Assembly: GCA_910591455.2 (NCBI GenBank)
Contig: OU342814.1
Coordinates: 15,867,303 to 15,931,302 of the forward strand
Reading direction: 5' to 3'
Source: Pholis gunnellus
Lineage: Eukaryota > Chordata > Actinopteri > Perciformes > Pholidae
Length of the DNA: 64,000 nt
Part shown: positions 23,601 to 38,400 of the stretch, piece after piece
How positions within the stretch are numbered: the first letter of the stretch is position 1
Layout of the letters: each line of letters opens with the position of its first letter
The notes under the pieces: generated by a model
Told to the model about the DNA's origin: nothing
What the model saw: the letters and a program-made list of their open reading frames with translations, nothing else
The model's database searches: none
Made by a program: the position numbers and the translations under genes

Positions 23601-26600
23601 GATAGATGGATGCTGATTCAGCCCCCACAGCTCCATCGCAGCCTTTTCCCAGACAGCTGACATTAAAAGAGCCGTTCTATTACAGCCACAATCCTGAATA
23701 AAATAAACATCACATTTCTCAAACTAACTCATGGACCATACTAATCAGGTGTTTTTAGCCAAACAATTGCAATGCGGGTCCAGTCATTATCCCCTCTATT
23801 TTCCTCTATGAGTGTGCTTTGTTTTAAACAAACGACAGTCCCACCACGTCGCCAGAGCACCGTTAGGGAGGAATATAATGAGGTATTCAGGGAGATTTGG
23901 CCGACGTTTTATGTTGGTTTTCTTTTCTTTCTCTGTCTGAATAGATGGTTCCAATAACATCAGGAGATTGGGGGATGACAGCGGCTGATTCGTCTGTGGC
24001 TGTCAGTCAAAACTTGACTGCAGTTCTGACTGGTATGGGGTGAGCAGAAAATGACAGATTTCATCCTGAAAAAAATCAAAATCTTTCTATTGTTGACTTT
24101 GAACATGGCAGTTTTCAAATATATGTAGGTCTACATACAGTAGGCTATATATTGTAAAGTTCTGTATTGCACTGTTTTTGCTCTCAGAGCAAGTCCCTAA
24201 CTATACTATACTATACACCAAAGACAGAGAGTAGGAGGCTAACTTACACGAGTTGATACAAAAAGGGTTTGAAGTTTGAAGGCTGTTGGCCAAGCTTGTT
24301 TTTCAGATATAAGCGGTGTAATACCTTGATGTTGTGCTTTTTAAAGATGAGTACTTTGTCATGGACCTTACATAAAATAAAATAAAAAACATTTAAATAT
24401 GCACTCTATGTTTTGGGAAAACGCAATATATACTAATTTAATTTAATATGTTAATCTTAAATTCAAACATAGGATTTAAAGATTATGTTAACTTAATCGC
24501 ATACAATCAATTGACTTCCACAAGAGTCTGAGGCTGCATAGCACGCAGTTAGCCTACTACTAGGCTAGTTAGCTCCAGCTAAGGCTGTCTCGCTAGTCGT
24601 AGCAATGCGAGTTTTACCTTAGGAACAATATATTTTTTTTATTGATTTACTGTAACCCTTGCATTTTGTTCAAATTAGTTTCACTTGTTCCTCACTGTTT
24701 GGTATCCGAAAGACCCAGGACTGTAGGCCTAAAAATAATAATATTGAAAGAAAGAAGAAGAAGAAAACAAAGCAACATTGCTAATTCATTCACAATTGTT
24801 GTCTTTCTCCTGAAAATCTGTTGATGAAGTTGAGAGCAAAAAGCCTTGTTATTAAATATCACTATTTCATGTCTTAAATGGTATATAGGCCTTTTAATAT
24901 GCGACAGTATATATTATTTTATACATATATATATTCCTTTGCTAAAATGTTAGACCTCTTATGAAAAAGCTAAATTGACTTGTTTGGGGTTTAAAATCTA
25001 TTGTATACAACCATGTTTTACATAAGTAGTACATTATTTTGTTGTGTACTTCTGAAACAAACTACTGCGGGTTGGAATAAACATCAAAATACTGTTCATA
25101 TTCAATTCTCATAAAATTAGGAAACATCTTGACGTATTAGGGCAATAAAACAATGTTATGTATGTTTCTGGAGCTGTTAACAAGGGGGTTAAAAAAAGTG
25201 TAAATCAAATTTTCTCCAAAAGAAGTAAGATGGGTTGCAAAAATGTTTAAAACATTATTTAATTATATTTCCCTCTTCTATTAATATCTTATTCCACAGT
25301 CACAAGCACTTAATTTAAAATGGATTGTACATCTTGGGGTATACAGAAGAAACACTTCCATATTCCGATAATTCAGGCGGTTCTGGGGAACTTTAAGTGT
25401 AATAGCTGCTGACAGTGAGTCTGCAGAATTATTATGCATGTTTTCAGACAGTGGATTTTTTCCGTCATGTGATGCTCTGATCAATAACCAGATATGATCG
25501 TTATGGAACATTTATTGGCGCTTGTGAAAACAGCATCTGTAAGCGAGTCTTCCATCATTTATATTGCTATGGAGTTTTCAGATGATTACAATTGATCTCT
25601 TCCAAAGAGGATCAAATTCAAGCCAGATGGAAAAAAAATCCTCATTAAAGACCCAGGATCATCGCAGTCATGGTTCAAATACCAGTGCGATTTTCATCAT
25701 CATATCCACTGTGCGATTCAGTGCAGTTTCCCATACAAATGTGAAACATTCAAAAACAATATGGTATAATTTTCTCATGGAACATAATGTATGCTGACCT
25801 AGAAAACCATGCATATTAAATGGTAAAACTAATAGCAGACAGTGCTGAAGAACAGGGAGTTAACTAATTAGTGCTTCATTTTAATTGTAATTTTAATTGT
25901 GCGTTTACATCTGAGTACCACTGCAGTGGTTCTAGTTGAAATCAAGTACCATCCATTCTACAGATGTTGTTTCATCTGATGCAACACAGCAAACCAAATT
26001 AATTCAATGCAGCATATTTTTATTTCATCTCGAAAAAGCACCTGCATCTTTCCGCTGAGGAGGAACTGAATAGATGCAGTAAAGCAAGGCCAAGACTCAG
26101 AGACCATTAATCCAGTTACTTACTTTTGTTGTTTGGTTATGTAATGATGGTGAGTAGTCATTTTTGAATCACATGTTTTCTACTTAGCATTGAAACCCCA
26201 GGATATCTTAGACCCGATGTAATATGAAGGAAATGCTGTACAGCAAGTACAGCTGTTTCCAGTCTTTCTACCAGTGTTAGCACTGTATTATAAACTGTTT
26301 AAACCTTCACTAATATAGAGCCAGTAGAGCATTGCTGGAGCAGAGTGTGACTGCAAACATGCTGGAATTTTAACTGAAGCAAAAAGTAAACCAACTGTGA
26401 ACAAAGCAAGTTTATAATGAAATAGGTCATTTATAATCAATAAATATTTGAGGTGGTCCCTTCAGCTTCAGCCTAATGCATAATTAAAGCATGTTATATG
26501 AATGCATAATGATGTAATGACAATAGAGGACATAAAACAAACACTGACTGTCTGTATTTGCTTAAGAGGTGTAACACATTGATCTCATATTGCTGCTCAG

Positions 26601-28987
26601 GGCGTATTTCATTAAAACACAACCATATGGAGCGTTGGACAGCTTACAACTACTTGTCAGTGTGGACTTTTCTGTTGGAAAATGACAGTAAAGCTGAACT
26701 TAAAGGTTCTCTCAACAACCAGGGCATTAATATAGCAGCAAAAAACAATTTGTTATGTAAAGATATAGTGGAGTAATGTCTACCTGAGCAGAGAATGAAG
26801 TTGCTCTCCCTCTCCGTATATTATAATCCAGCTTCTCTGTGCCTTGTTTACATATTTTGGCTGACCACACCTGCCTTTTATTGCATGTTAGTGCATGTGA
26901 GCGCCCCCCCCCCATGGGCCAATCGCTCATATGACAGTTACAGACCCACAGCATGGCCGCGGACGATAGTGTCCACTCTCCAGTTCCCTCTTAGATTAAA
27001 CACTGTTAGGTCTGTCAGCACTGTTCTCCTTGTTTGAACTTTTAGCTTTTAAGGACATAGTAGCATGCGGTGGTGCTGTAAGAATCAAGAGTCATAGTCA
27101 GAGCGTTATAAGACATGAATGAATCTTCTGGGGACAAGGCACGCTCACAGTAAAGTTATACATTGACCTATTTAGTGGTGTTAGAGCTCAACAAACTCTT
27201 GTTGTTGATGTTCTCTGAGGAGCATGAAAGTTCAATTCATATGATGTTTGGTTTTTAACATTTAATGTCTTAATCCTTACTCAAGAAAGCCCTGACAACA
27301 TTTCATGTTTTTTTCGATCCAACGTGAAAGAATATGGTGCTGTGTAGAGTCATGTACTGCATTTTTTGTGCTTCCGATTTGTTTGCCACAAATAAGCAAA
27401 TCAACTTAATTTATAAAGACAAATTATAGACAAATGAGTGATAAATCTACTTATTTCTAGAACTCTGGAAATATTGTAGTATTGTGACGCTTGGTGAGAA
27501 TTTTAGTTCATAAAATGCACCTGTGTGACATTTTCCCAGGATTTTGCGTGGGTTCATGAAATGTTTTACTGAGGTAATGGAAAAACCATGTTTTAGCAGT
27601 TGCTAAAATGACATGATAATACCCTCACGGAAAATACTCTTGTATAAGATCTGATTTGCTTCATGCTTGAAAGAAACCCTTGAAAGACCTCAAGGATTGA
27701 TGTCAGGGTTGGTGACTATGGAGGTGTCAAGAGAGTTTCTTGGTGAGACCTGTTTAATCTGACCCAGGATCTGATGATGTTTATTGATTTCATGTGGTAT
27801 ACGCCCCAAAGGCAAAGGCAAGTGATAACAAGGTTGGATCTTCATTCAATCGGACAAAGATGAACGTCGAATAAGGTTAATCAAGTTCAGTGAGACAGTT
27901 TTCAATGACAACTACCATATGTGTTTTGAAAAGGGAGCTGATCCCTAGATCCCTGTTCCTATCCAACCCATCCTTTTTCATACTATATTTTTTGCTTACA
28001 TAATACAGTTTCTAAATGTGCACTTAACCTAATTATGATTACCAGCGGATTACAGAAACTCAGCAATAAGAAAACATCACAGCTTTTCTTTAAAGATTCC
28101 TATTAAATGTAATCGTCCTATAATGTTTAGTATGACAGTTGTGAAGAGAGAAGTGTCAGTATGGAGCTGTTGTTGGAGAATTTTGACGGCCCTTCTTCAA
28201 CCCCAGCATGAGCAAAACACTGAAGTTCAAATGCAGTTTTGAACCAAACAGCAGCACTTAAGATGTGAGGTGTAGCCTACAGCACCTGCTGCACTGTGCC
28301 AGTGTTATGGTGAGGACGTTTTTGTTGCAATTGAACTTCAGGATCAGTAGATCAGCCCATGAATGAATAGTTGAGCCAAGGAGCAAAGCAGAGCTCATAT
28401 TTGTTTGTTTCTGTAGAAGACTGAGATCTACATTGACTCGTCCCTCTCTGAGAAAACTGGTGAAAAGGCTGAAGAACAAAATAGTACGTAATAAAACTAG
28501 ACTTTCATTTCCTGTACTTTAAAACGGTAACAGTTAAAAAAAAAGAAAAAGAGACTGATAACGACAACTGATTTACCATGAATAAAGGTATAATAAGCAA
28601 CAATTTCCAAAAAAACAATGTATAGACTGATCCAACAAGAATCCCTCTCAATCATCACTTAGCACCAACTAGTAGTGTGTGTTTTCTTTCTGTGGCCTGG
28701 ATTCTTCTGGACGTTACCAAAGATCAGTTGGACCCCACGTCGTTGTGTAACCCCCAGCCAATACGCTCTCAGACCTCACAGCAGGATGAAGCGTCCTTTG
28801 GGCTGCATTCATTCAAAATCCGGCACCTACCCGCAGGTTTATGAGGAGTTGTGGATGTGTTTTTGTTGTACTTTAGAGCGTAACCGCCGTGAAACAACCA
28901 TAAAGTAACGTTTTATTGTTCTGATTCAAAGTGTTGTTCTCTCTAACACCTGTCCCTCTCTTCATTCACTTTCTAGCTCGCTCGACC

Positions 28988-29021
28988 ACCGCTGCGTTCT
29001 CTCTCCCTCTCTCTCTCTCTT
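28988..29021. repeat. CT-rich simple repeat
   Basis: A (CT)n run with interruptions (TTCTCTCTCCCTCTCTCTCT). It lies beside a small block (28700-28985) that may be part of another dispersed repeat, which I could not identify. Confidence 0.8.
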
Positions 29022-29208
29022 ACTTGTTTGCTTGCTCGCTTGTTGAGCTGGAAAAGAGGGACACATTTTAAATTGCTGTGTTTACAAAACAGCAACTGGC
29101 AATCTTAATGTATATTACACCTTCACGTTCTTAACCACAGAGTTACCTTAAAGGTGTGTGCAGGAAGGACAAGGGACCCAAGATGTTTATTCATTGTCAG
29201 TCCATTGG

Positions 29209-29236
29209 GTGAGTTGGGTCTGAGAACCCAACTCAC
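29209..29236. repeat. 11-bp-stem inverted repeat
   Basis: GTGAGTTGGGT at 29209-29219 and its exact reverse complement at 29226-29236 are separated by 6 bases. No U-run or coding neighbour is present, so there is no reason to call it a terminator. Confidence 0.85.
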
Positions 29237-31516
29237 AAGTTTGTACTGGGCTCAATACAGGTCTGTTTTACAAAGCAAAAGGTGATTGACACATTAAGGT
29301 GTGACCTCTTACAGGTCTGGTCTGGGCTCTCTTCTCACTACACAAGAAGCTTTCACTCACAGAGGTTTATTAATTAATGTGAAATAGTTTCTGTCTGCAC
29401 AGGGGTTACTGTTACAGACAGAACTGGCAGAAATACACACAGGCAATATAAAGGAATACAGTTAATACAATTTAGAGATATAAAATGTTCTTCTACAGGT
29501 GCTATTGATACCATTCAGCTGCTAGATGTCACACTCTCCCGACCCCCCCTCTATTGCATTCAGTGGTTTTCAGTTCTTTGCACAACCTGTATATTTCATG
29601 GTCGAGTGGAGCGTGGCTCAGGCAGACAGACTTAATTCACTTTGCAACATATAGCTATAAATTAACAAAAAATTTAGATTACTTTGTGCGGTGGTGTTTC
29701 AAGATTCATGTAACGTAATCTATTGTAATCTTAGGATAATTCTAGCTAGTTGTATCTTTTATCTTCTCATCTAAGCAGTAGTGTAGTGCAGGGTAAATGC
29801 AGCGTGTACTTATTTTTCGTTCACCCATCCACTTCATCTTTGTTCCAGATTATTTGAGGGAAACTATAAGGTTAGGTTACTGGATGCAACCTTCACTAAT
29901 GCTAACCAAGTTAATCAGGGATTGAAGCTGTTATATTTCTCATTTTGACAGTGACAACACATTAGTTAAGGTTGCAAGGACTATAGTTGTTAGCAGTTGG
30001 TAGAAATGCTGTAAAGGATTATTTATACATGAAGTGGAATGGACACAAATCACTGGCATGTTGTGATGAATCTGTGTGGTCAGGCGCACGTGACCAGCGT
30101 TAAATGTGAAGCAGAACTTGTGTTTTGACATCGGAAAGAAAATTGTGGTTGGAGTTAAAATATGTATACGTATGCTTACTATCTCACGTTAGTAAGGTAC
30201 AGTTACTTGAATAAGTCAATGTTAACTTGGTTTCACACGGGACGAGAACAGTGGTTCTCCGTGAAAATCCTGTGCACATTTCATTTGTCATGTCAAGTAT
30301 TTATAAAAAACTAAACACTGAACCCCATCTGGTCTGAGCCGGTCTGTTTTATTGATAGTCAAGTTGATCATTTACTGTAGACAGAACCTCAGAGAATATT
30401 CACATCCAACTGGGCTTTAGAGGTGATATCCATTTAAGGAGAGTGTAACATTAGAGAAAGATAACAAATTATAGCTAAAATGTTGTCAAACATTTCTTAA
30501 CTTATTTGAAATTTCCAAGAGAAACCTAACAGACCTTGAAGGTTTCCCCCACTGCACAGTAATGCAGAGGGATTCACTGATGGCTTCAATCATTTCTCTT
30601 GAGGTAACACACTGATTTTAATACCATCTGGTGAGAATCACAGAGCTTTGGCAAGAAGTAACTTGGAAAGCATTTTGAATTATTGACATTTCCTTCTCAG
30701 CTTTATGTATTGGTTTGTAAAAATGACAAAAGCAGTGTTATTTTTAGAGATTAAGGCTGCTATTTGCCAGAAATATTCTTGATCATTGCCCTTTGTATGT
30801 TTGTGAACAGGCATTTGTGGGAAGATGAGTGTGTAGAGAGTATGTTGTGCACCACTCCTATACCTATACTAAATGCATGTAAGCCACACTGAACTGTAAG
30901 TGAAGAATAAAACGGTTCAATTGACATTATATGAACAAATCCAATGATGATAGGCCTATGTACAGATCTCTAAAGAGCAGGTATTCGCTTCTTATTTTTA
31001 ACAACGGTTTAAATACTTGGATCACTCGGTTGACATATGTAGAGGACACAAATTGCGACACTGCAATCTTCCCGCTCCTACAGTACATATATCCCTGCAA
31101 GTCACAGTGGTGGAGGGAGAAGCTAATGGAGCAAGGAGCCCAACCATGTCATTTCCCAGACAGGTTTACAAGGCCTCGTATACAAACTTTAAACTTCTTT
31201 CAACACACTTTCTGGAACTTACTGGCAAACACACCCAGACAACGAGCTGGAAACAAACTTTATGAGCTCAGAACATATATTATTGTCCTCTGGGATAGAC
31301 ACTGAAAATAGACATGTATCTGCAGTAGGTCCAGATATGTCAACTTCCATGGAAAGTCACTCACTGTGTCCTCAAAATCATTCTCCATACGCTGCAGACG
31401 AAGGATTTACCAGAATGCCTGAAGGGGTATAGATGATATCATGGGTTCGAATGATTTTAAATGCTTTTATCACTTCGGACAAACAAGTCTTTCACTTTTG
31501 ATTACTTAATCTTGCA

Positions 31517-31521
<5 letters not shown>

Positions 31522-31547
<26 letters not shown>
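31522..31547. repeat. Poly-C tract, 26 bases
   Basis: An uninterrupted C run on the plus strand. An exact base count in such a run is unreliable in most assemblies. The reverse strand is a G run. Confidence 0.97.
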
Positions 31548-33343
31548 TTTCTAGGGGCTGCACAATTACCCATTACAGTTTATGCAAAGTAGTATCATGT
31601 GTAATCATGTACTGTATTAACCAAAACCTTTTATTAAATATGACATTTGATTGCTCATTTTCCCAGCGAGCACATTTTAGATAGCAACAAATATGAAAAT
31701 ATGTAAATACCCGTCCATAATTTAAATATCCGTACATATATTAAGAGCTGACTTTAATGTGTGCTCCTCTTTATCCCTACCCTTTTCCCCACATTCAGGA
31801 AAAAAACAGTGCTTTTATTTTCAAAGTCAGTGCGTAACAAGATAAACGATGCTTCACTCCAGAGTATTGATTCCTCCGTGTCACAAACAGATGCTCTTTC
31901 ATTGGCTGTGACTCACAATCATATTAAGTTGACAACAAGGTGAAGGCCATGTTATATCTGAATGACAGCTCGTCTCCTCCTGAAACAAATGCGAGTCACA
32001 TATCTTCCTCTTCTTCCACTCCGTACACAACACTCAGAGCTACACAAAAATAAAAAATAATAATGATACGAATAAACACAATAAGAGTAATCATAGCAGT
32101 AATAGTAGTAATGATAATAATACATAAGATGTAGTAGGCAAGCATATTCATATTGCATGATTTGTTGATTTTAATTATAAGTCTTCTGTTTTGTGTAAAC
32201 GGGATTTTCCATTGTTGTGTGCACGATTTGAAGCTGCATGACAATGTGCAGACCGTATGGACCAGATTTACACTCTTGTTCTGCCTGTTGTTTCTGTGCT
32301 CTCCAAACAGATGCTCCATCAAATCTCTTTATACTTGGCTGAGCAATGGGAGTTATGCACCGTCACTCCATGGCCCCCATTCAAAGACGTCCAATGTATA
32401 AGCTGTCATTCACCATGATGGCTTTCATGAGTGTGTGCAATGTCTGTGTGCCTGCTGGCTCCTGAACATATGCCAGCAGGCTCGTTTTTGGATCCTCTCT
32501 TTATTTGAAAATTTGTTGTAAATTCAGCCTGCCAGTAAACCAGTAATATGTGTGTGTTTATTCCCACCTGGTCTTTATCCAAAAGCATCCACGCTGTGAA
32601 ACATTAACTTCATATCAAGTCTCCTGTGAATAGGGTTATATTTTTTCTAAATGTCCTCTTATTGAGTTATCTTAATAGTGCTGCAATTCACTCAGTCATT
32701 AGGTTTATGCCATCATGGAGGGCTTTATAACTATGCTTAAATCATGCTGTAAATTTGCGTTTTCTATGCACTTCCCCTTACAGTTTGGTAGAATATTGGT
32801 TTGTTGTGTCGAGTATAAAAGATCCAAATGTTTCCCTCTCACAATTCTGCGTCAGCTCATGTCTATGCGACCGTTCGCACAAAGTTGGCTCGTCTACAGT
32901 ATATTGCAGAACATCCAAGTGACATTATGTCATACTAACATGTTCTGTGCTCAGAAGAATCATACAAATGGCCTAATTTTTCGCCTTTATGTGTTTACAT
33001 TTTTCTCAAATTGGCACCATAAAAGAATGCCAAATTAGTTGATAGCAGTCCCTGTCTGCATTGTATCCATTCATTCTATTCATTCTCAGGCAAGTTCTTG
33101 ATGAGTCTACATTCTAAGCAGATTTATTTAAAATGATATGCGATGGACATTGAAAATAATGATGTCCTCTGAAAGTCACATTTGACTGAGTTTTCCAAGA
33201 AAAAGGGAAATTTTTCATGCACATTGTGGGTCAAATCAGCAGGCCAAACTACAATTAAACTTTGCGTTGTTTTATGAATGCTCGCACGTGCACCTTTCCC
33301 CTCAAAGAAACTTGGTTTCTACATTTTTTAAATGATTGTTATT

Positions 33344-33867
33344 ATCAGAATCAGAATCAGAACCGTTTATTGGTACAAGGTATGTTGCACATACAAGGAA
33401 TTTGACATGACGAGTGGCGCATACCATTAAACAATCAACACAGTGCAAAAAGTAGAAACATATTAAAATTGTAATGTAAAAGTGTCGAGTGTATTTAAGT
33501 AAGAAACCTAGAGGGGATGTGCAGGGGAGTGACCGGTAGGAAATAGTCCTGGGGATGACACAGTCAGTGGGGGTCCCGGGCTTTGTTGATGAGCCCAACT
33601 GAAGACGGGAAAAAACTGTTCATGTGGTGTGAGGTCTTGGCCTCCTGCCAGATGGAAGGGGCTCGAACAGTTTGTTTCCAGGGTGAAAGGGGTCAGCTAA
33701 CAATCCTTCTTGCTCGCTTCAGGGTCCTTGAAGCGAACAAGTCTTGGAGGGACGGCAGATTGCAGCCAATCACCTTCTCGGCAGAGCGAATGATACAGTC
33801 TGCCCTTGTCCTTGGCTGTGGCTGAGGCGTACTAGACCGTGATGGAGGAGCAGAGGATGGACTGGAT
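33344..33867 (-). mobile_element. 5'-truncated LINE 3' end (CR1/Rex-like), minus strand
   Basis: On the minus strand this reads as the C-terminal end of a non-LTR reverse transcriptase followed by a 3' UTR and a (TCTGAT)n tail at 33344-33362. Recognisable pieces are YASATAKDKGRL, then IIRSAEKVIGCNLPSLQDL, ASRTLKRA, and the final NSFFPSSVGLINKARDPH before TGA at 33564-33566. It is dead: a TAG replaces an expected Trp codon near 33830, about 5 bases are missing after GRL (frameshift), and a TGA interrupts the middle. The family is widespread in percomorph fish. CR1/Rex-like is my best assignment; L2 is possible. Truncation at the 5' end is normal for LINE retroposition. Confidence 0.8.
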
Positions 33868-35462
33868 TATTATTTAGTTATGACATTACTTTGCCTCGCT
33901 TTAAATCCCAACGCTGCAGATCGTCTCTCTCTGGAAGTGAATTAAGAAGGCAATGACAATGTGCATGATTTTATACTAATCGACACCGCTATCAATCGCA
34001 TAAAATGGCTGAAACCCTCGACATTATGAATTAAAACGACAATTTAAAGTGTTAGTGTGTAAATGCAAAATGACTAGTCTTTTGTGTCTCTACTGTGTCC
34101 GTACTTGTGACACAGTCTGTCTTCAGCACATCTGTCTTTACTCACACTGTAAAGCTGACATCATCTCCACACAAGCAAACCCACGCACAAACGCCCACTC
34201 TCCCCCCAGCACAGGCCTGTAGACACTTCTGTAGCATGCGGATGGAGAAGGGGCTAAATAAATCAAAATCAGCAGCAGGCATCTGTTTGAAACAACCGAC
34301 AGGATCCAGGATTCAGAACCCCAAAGCAGGCAAGTCGAAGGTCAGTGTAAAAGAAAAAAGGAAACACAATATCGTCTCTGTCTTTCAGGCTGCAGGCAAA
34401 TGGGACCAATTTTTAGCCATGTTTTTTTAAACCTTGTTCCACATAAATCATACTAATAAGACTTCGGAATAATCGCCAAGGATACAGATAAAAAAAATGC
34501 CTGAGATGTTGCACTCTGTTGTCAAGGAAACTGGTCAGAATTGGCTTGGTGGCCTTGTAAGCTCACAGTAGACTGCGGACCAAAACCATCGGATAGATGC
34601 AGCACAGGGGAACCTTTAGAGACTAAATCTTCATCCTCTGCTGCATTTAGTTTAGTTTACTGGTGTGACGCTTTAAATCTAACACTCATTTTTACATGTG
34701 CAAACACATAAGTTAAGAACAGGAAGAACAGGTCAGTATGATTCAATTTAGCTTAAAAAACAACTATTAATGAATTTACATAAACAAACATGCAAATTTG
34801 AGAGATTTCTTAGAGATTGACACCTTTTATATTGTATTTTCTTCTTGTCAGGGTCTATGAAACATAAATTACAATAATACAAAACCAAAAGATATCAATC
34901 AAAATATTTTTTTTGCAGTTTGTGGAGGACAACCTATTGAGTATGTTTTACAATAAAAAAAACACACTCATTTATTTTAAGTGTATGACATGTTGGACAA
35001 TCGAATGCTACCTGAATATGCATACTGTGTTAGAAAATGCAAATGATCTGTTACGTTTAAGCAAGGACCTTAGTTAACATCTTTGAGAAATATTCATTAT
35101 GCTACTGCGAACTATCACAGCTGATATGCACATTAAACAGTCACTTTAGGGATAAGGTATTGCTGTGAATGTGGGTATAGAATAATTCATGACTGATGTG
35201 TGTGCGTCACAGGCACGGACGACTCACTTCTGTGAACAAAGCTGCGACACATAATGATGTGAGCTGAGTAAACACATCACAAAAAGCATGATTGCAGCTT
35301 CTCATGCTGGAATTGAGTCTTCACTCTGAATCTTTTGCAAAATATGTGTTCAGAATCTGCACATGATGTCTTGGGTGGATTTCTTTTTATTACGCACATT
35401 TTGCTCTGTCAATCAATGAGATTTGTTCTCCCTCCGGAAGCCAATTAAACAATGGACCCTGT

Positions 35463-35486
35463 GTTCCCGTTCCCGTTCCCGTTCTC
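35463..35486. repeat. (TTCCCG)n short tandem repeat
   Basis: Three to four copies of the hexamer TTCCCG (GTTCCCGTTCCCGTTCCCGT). Confidence 0.9.
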
Positions 35487-38400
35487 CTTTATCAACACAC
35501 AACTATCTAATACCAATTACTGTCTGTCTCTTCAAATACATGCAAATTAAAGTTGCAGCAAATTAACTGGCTTTCCAGCTTATCCCGGGCACTCACGTGG
35601 ACCCACCCACTGCTGCTATATCTTATATTTTGTCGTTATTTCATCCTCCAGTCAAAGTCAGTGTGTTCCCGAGGGTAATATAATGTGAAGGAGATTAACC
35701 TAACCCAACTCATATTATCTGACTCAGCTGACACTGATTTAGCTGTTTATCTGTTATGTGTGCACATATTTGTTTCTCTGTGGGTTAGAGAGAGAGGCTA
35801 TAGACTTAGATGTAAAAAAATGTGGTGAAATACACAACCAGAGCACTTTCTGTAATCATAATCAACTTGTATGTAATATAACTTCCTCCCAATGATCTAG
35901 CCCCCTCTAGTGTGTACAGAAATGATCACGTAGGAGACTCCTGCCTCAAAGGTCTTCTTTAGACATTCATACATCACACGTGGAACCGACGGTTTCAGTG
36001 TATTATTCAAATATAGCAGCATTGTAACATATTTGGACTACAGAGAATTGCTCTTAAAATGAATAAAATATAATTTCAATGTCAGGTTGCATCTTGGCTG
36101 TGCGTTTTCCCTCATAACTCCCTCTCCAGCCAATTTATGCCCTCAGTCTCTGCCGGTCTTACTCTGCTGTAGCATACATTTGCTTTTCTGATCTACCAAT
36201 TCCTCCAGCATTACAGAAACAGGCTCTTTCAAACCACTAGGGGGCACTATGAAACAACACAGCCATTAGCAAATTAGCAGGGGAGTGGTAAGGGATGGTT
36301 ATTTCTCTAGCAGTAGCTGTTTGTTGCTGTGTTACTGAAAATGAAATGCAAAACAAACAGGTCTGTTTGGTACATATCCCCCCCATTCTCCCCTGCTATT
36401 CCACTGATTTGCCCTCATACCACTTTTTTATTTTTTCTGTTTCTGGCTTTCTTTTTTTTTTTCTAAACCAACCGGTGGTTATGTTGTCTGGAATATGCTA
36501 ATCTGCCTTGCACCGGCAACTCCCTGGGTGAAGATCACTTATTAAAAGCATAGTTGGGAGGGTTTATGCAAATTGAGTCAAATCAAAGCAAGCTTTCCCT
36601 TGGTTGGTTACCTCTTTGCATACATTGTGAATTTGAGACCAATATTTTATTCCTGATATTCCTTTTCGCGAAGCCTGTGCCACTTTCGCATCACCTCTGA
36701 GCTATCCTTGTTGTGTATTTAATGTGGAATTCATGTTGATCTGCTTTCTTATTTATTTTTTTTTGCCTGTGTGTTGCTGCAGACAAACAGTTTTCTTGTC
36801 TCCGAAAGGAGAAGTTTCATTTCCCGTTGAGTGGATTGACAGATTTGTTAGAAGGAAAAGATGGATAATATCCGCTGTGGCCAAAGGCTGCCGTGAAGTA
36901 GTCTGACACAGACACTGATTAAGCCTCTTGAGATCTGAAGGGATTGTGGGTCTTAGTTGTGAGAGAAAGGGAAAAACAAAAAGAGAGGAGTGAGCAGGCT
37001 AAAGAACAAAATTGTAAATTGGATTGGTTGAGATGCAAGTGTCCTGTGGGTGTGCTGGCTTTTGCGTAACATGTTGTTCAGGTTGAAGCGACAATCAGTC
37101 GTGCTTCCTTAACTCCAGACTATTAAGTGCAGCAGAGAAGGGACAAGCAGATCTCAGATCAACAAGGAGGAACAGTATTGGGGATAATGTGCGGCATTGT
37201 TTGTGGGCAGCGTTGGTTTCTGTTTTCCTGGTCATTATTTAGGAGAAAGTCACACTTTCTGAATCAGCTGTGCTGTATGGCTTATTGTAATGAAGGACTT
37301 AATTGGATTTCTTGACTTGCATATGGGTTTATGTTTATACCACAGTAATGCACACACACCTGACTTCTAAAATCACCCCTGCCCTTTAGCGCACCTTGTG
37401 CTGTGCAAAGGTGAGTCCTCTATGTTCCATATTTATATTTTGACAGTAAATTAAGTAAAAAGAGCAGAGGTCAATGTCTGCCCTCCGGGCAAATATGCAG
37501 ACTCTGCAGTCTTGTATTGGGTACTAAATATCACTAGGTGTTCCTATTACTAGTGCAGATTGTAGTCGAACTGGGAATTTTCACTTTAAAGAGTAAGGAC
37601 ATCATTCCTTACTCAACCGTTCACTGCAGCCAAGCAGCAAGATTGATTAAATATATTGAATGTTTGTTCATGCTTTCAGAGGCAGAAAGGTACATTCAGC
37701 CATGCTTTACAAATGGATTTTTGCACAGAGAAGTAAGAGTACCATCTTTGTCCTGTCAACGTGAACATAATCTCTGATGAAGACAACTCGTGTAAGCTCA
37801 CATGGCTCAGTAACAACTGTCTTAAAGTCATCATGTCCTTCCGAGTCTAATTTTACCGTATTTTTGAACAGGCATATCATTTTAATGAGCTACCTTGAAA
37901 TACAGCATACCATATCTAAAGGCGAATATACATACTAAATCAAAAGTGTATGTTTGTGCAAAATCGAAATATTTTTTTAAACATAATGTCTATTTTTAAT
38001 GTAAATAACTAGTAGATGTGTTTGGTTGCTGCCGTAGCACTACAAACAACATAAAGTGTGTGTATCATGTCTTCACAAGTGGCTTTTGTCGAGACGTATT
38101 CATTTAGACAGTTGCATTCCTCCATGTCTTTGAGGGTCAATTCAGCAAGGTTTGGACTATAAGGGGATCACTTGAGCACATTTCAGCATTTAACCCGACC
38201 ATAAACCCCATCAGTGCAGTAGCGGAAGCTGTGGATGATTCCTTAATCCAACCAGACACTGGGAGACGGATTCATAAAGACAGAAAGGCTTCCAACAGCA
38301 TCCTCCCTACTGCACACCAGCAGGGATACAATTCCCTAATGTCAATGCAGAAGGGTTTGCCGATTGCAAAATATAATTGCAATATGAATCAATTACAGAG

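Larger units (their letters stand above)
19561..33343. other. Noncoding tract right of the inferred neurl1 promoter
   Basis: No exon with recognisable protein homology was seen on either strand. The tract is either intergenic or a distal neurl1 5' intron used by another start exon. It holds the G-rich tract, minisatellite, dispersed repeats and simple repeats listed separately. The block 22020-22430 is less AT-rich and free of obvious repeats, so it is a candidate conserved noncoding region. The rest is ordinary. Confidence 0.6.

Noticed and set aside
31522..31547. Poly-C run as a possible element boundary
   Set aside because: The following GGGGCTGCACAATTACCC resembles the start of a dispersed repeat, but no continuing match or end was found, so only the simple repeat is reported.
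33302..33598. 98-codon minus-strand ORF
   Set aside because: It runs through the LINE 3' UTR in a frame that is not the reverse transcriptase frame.
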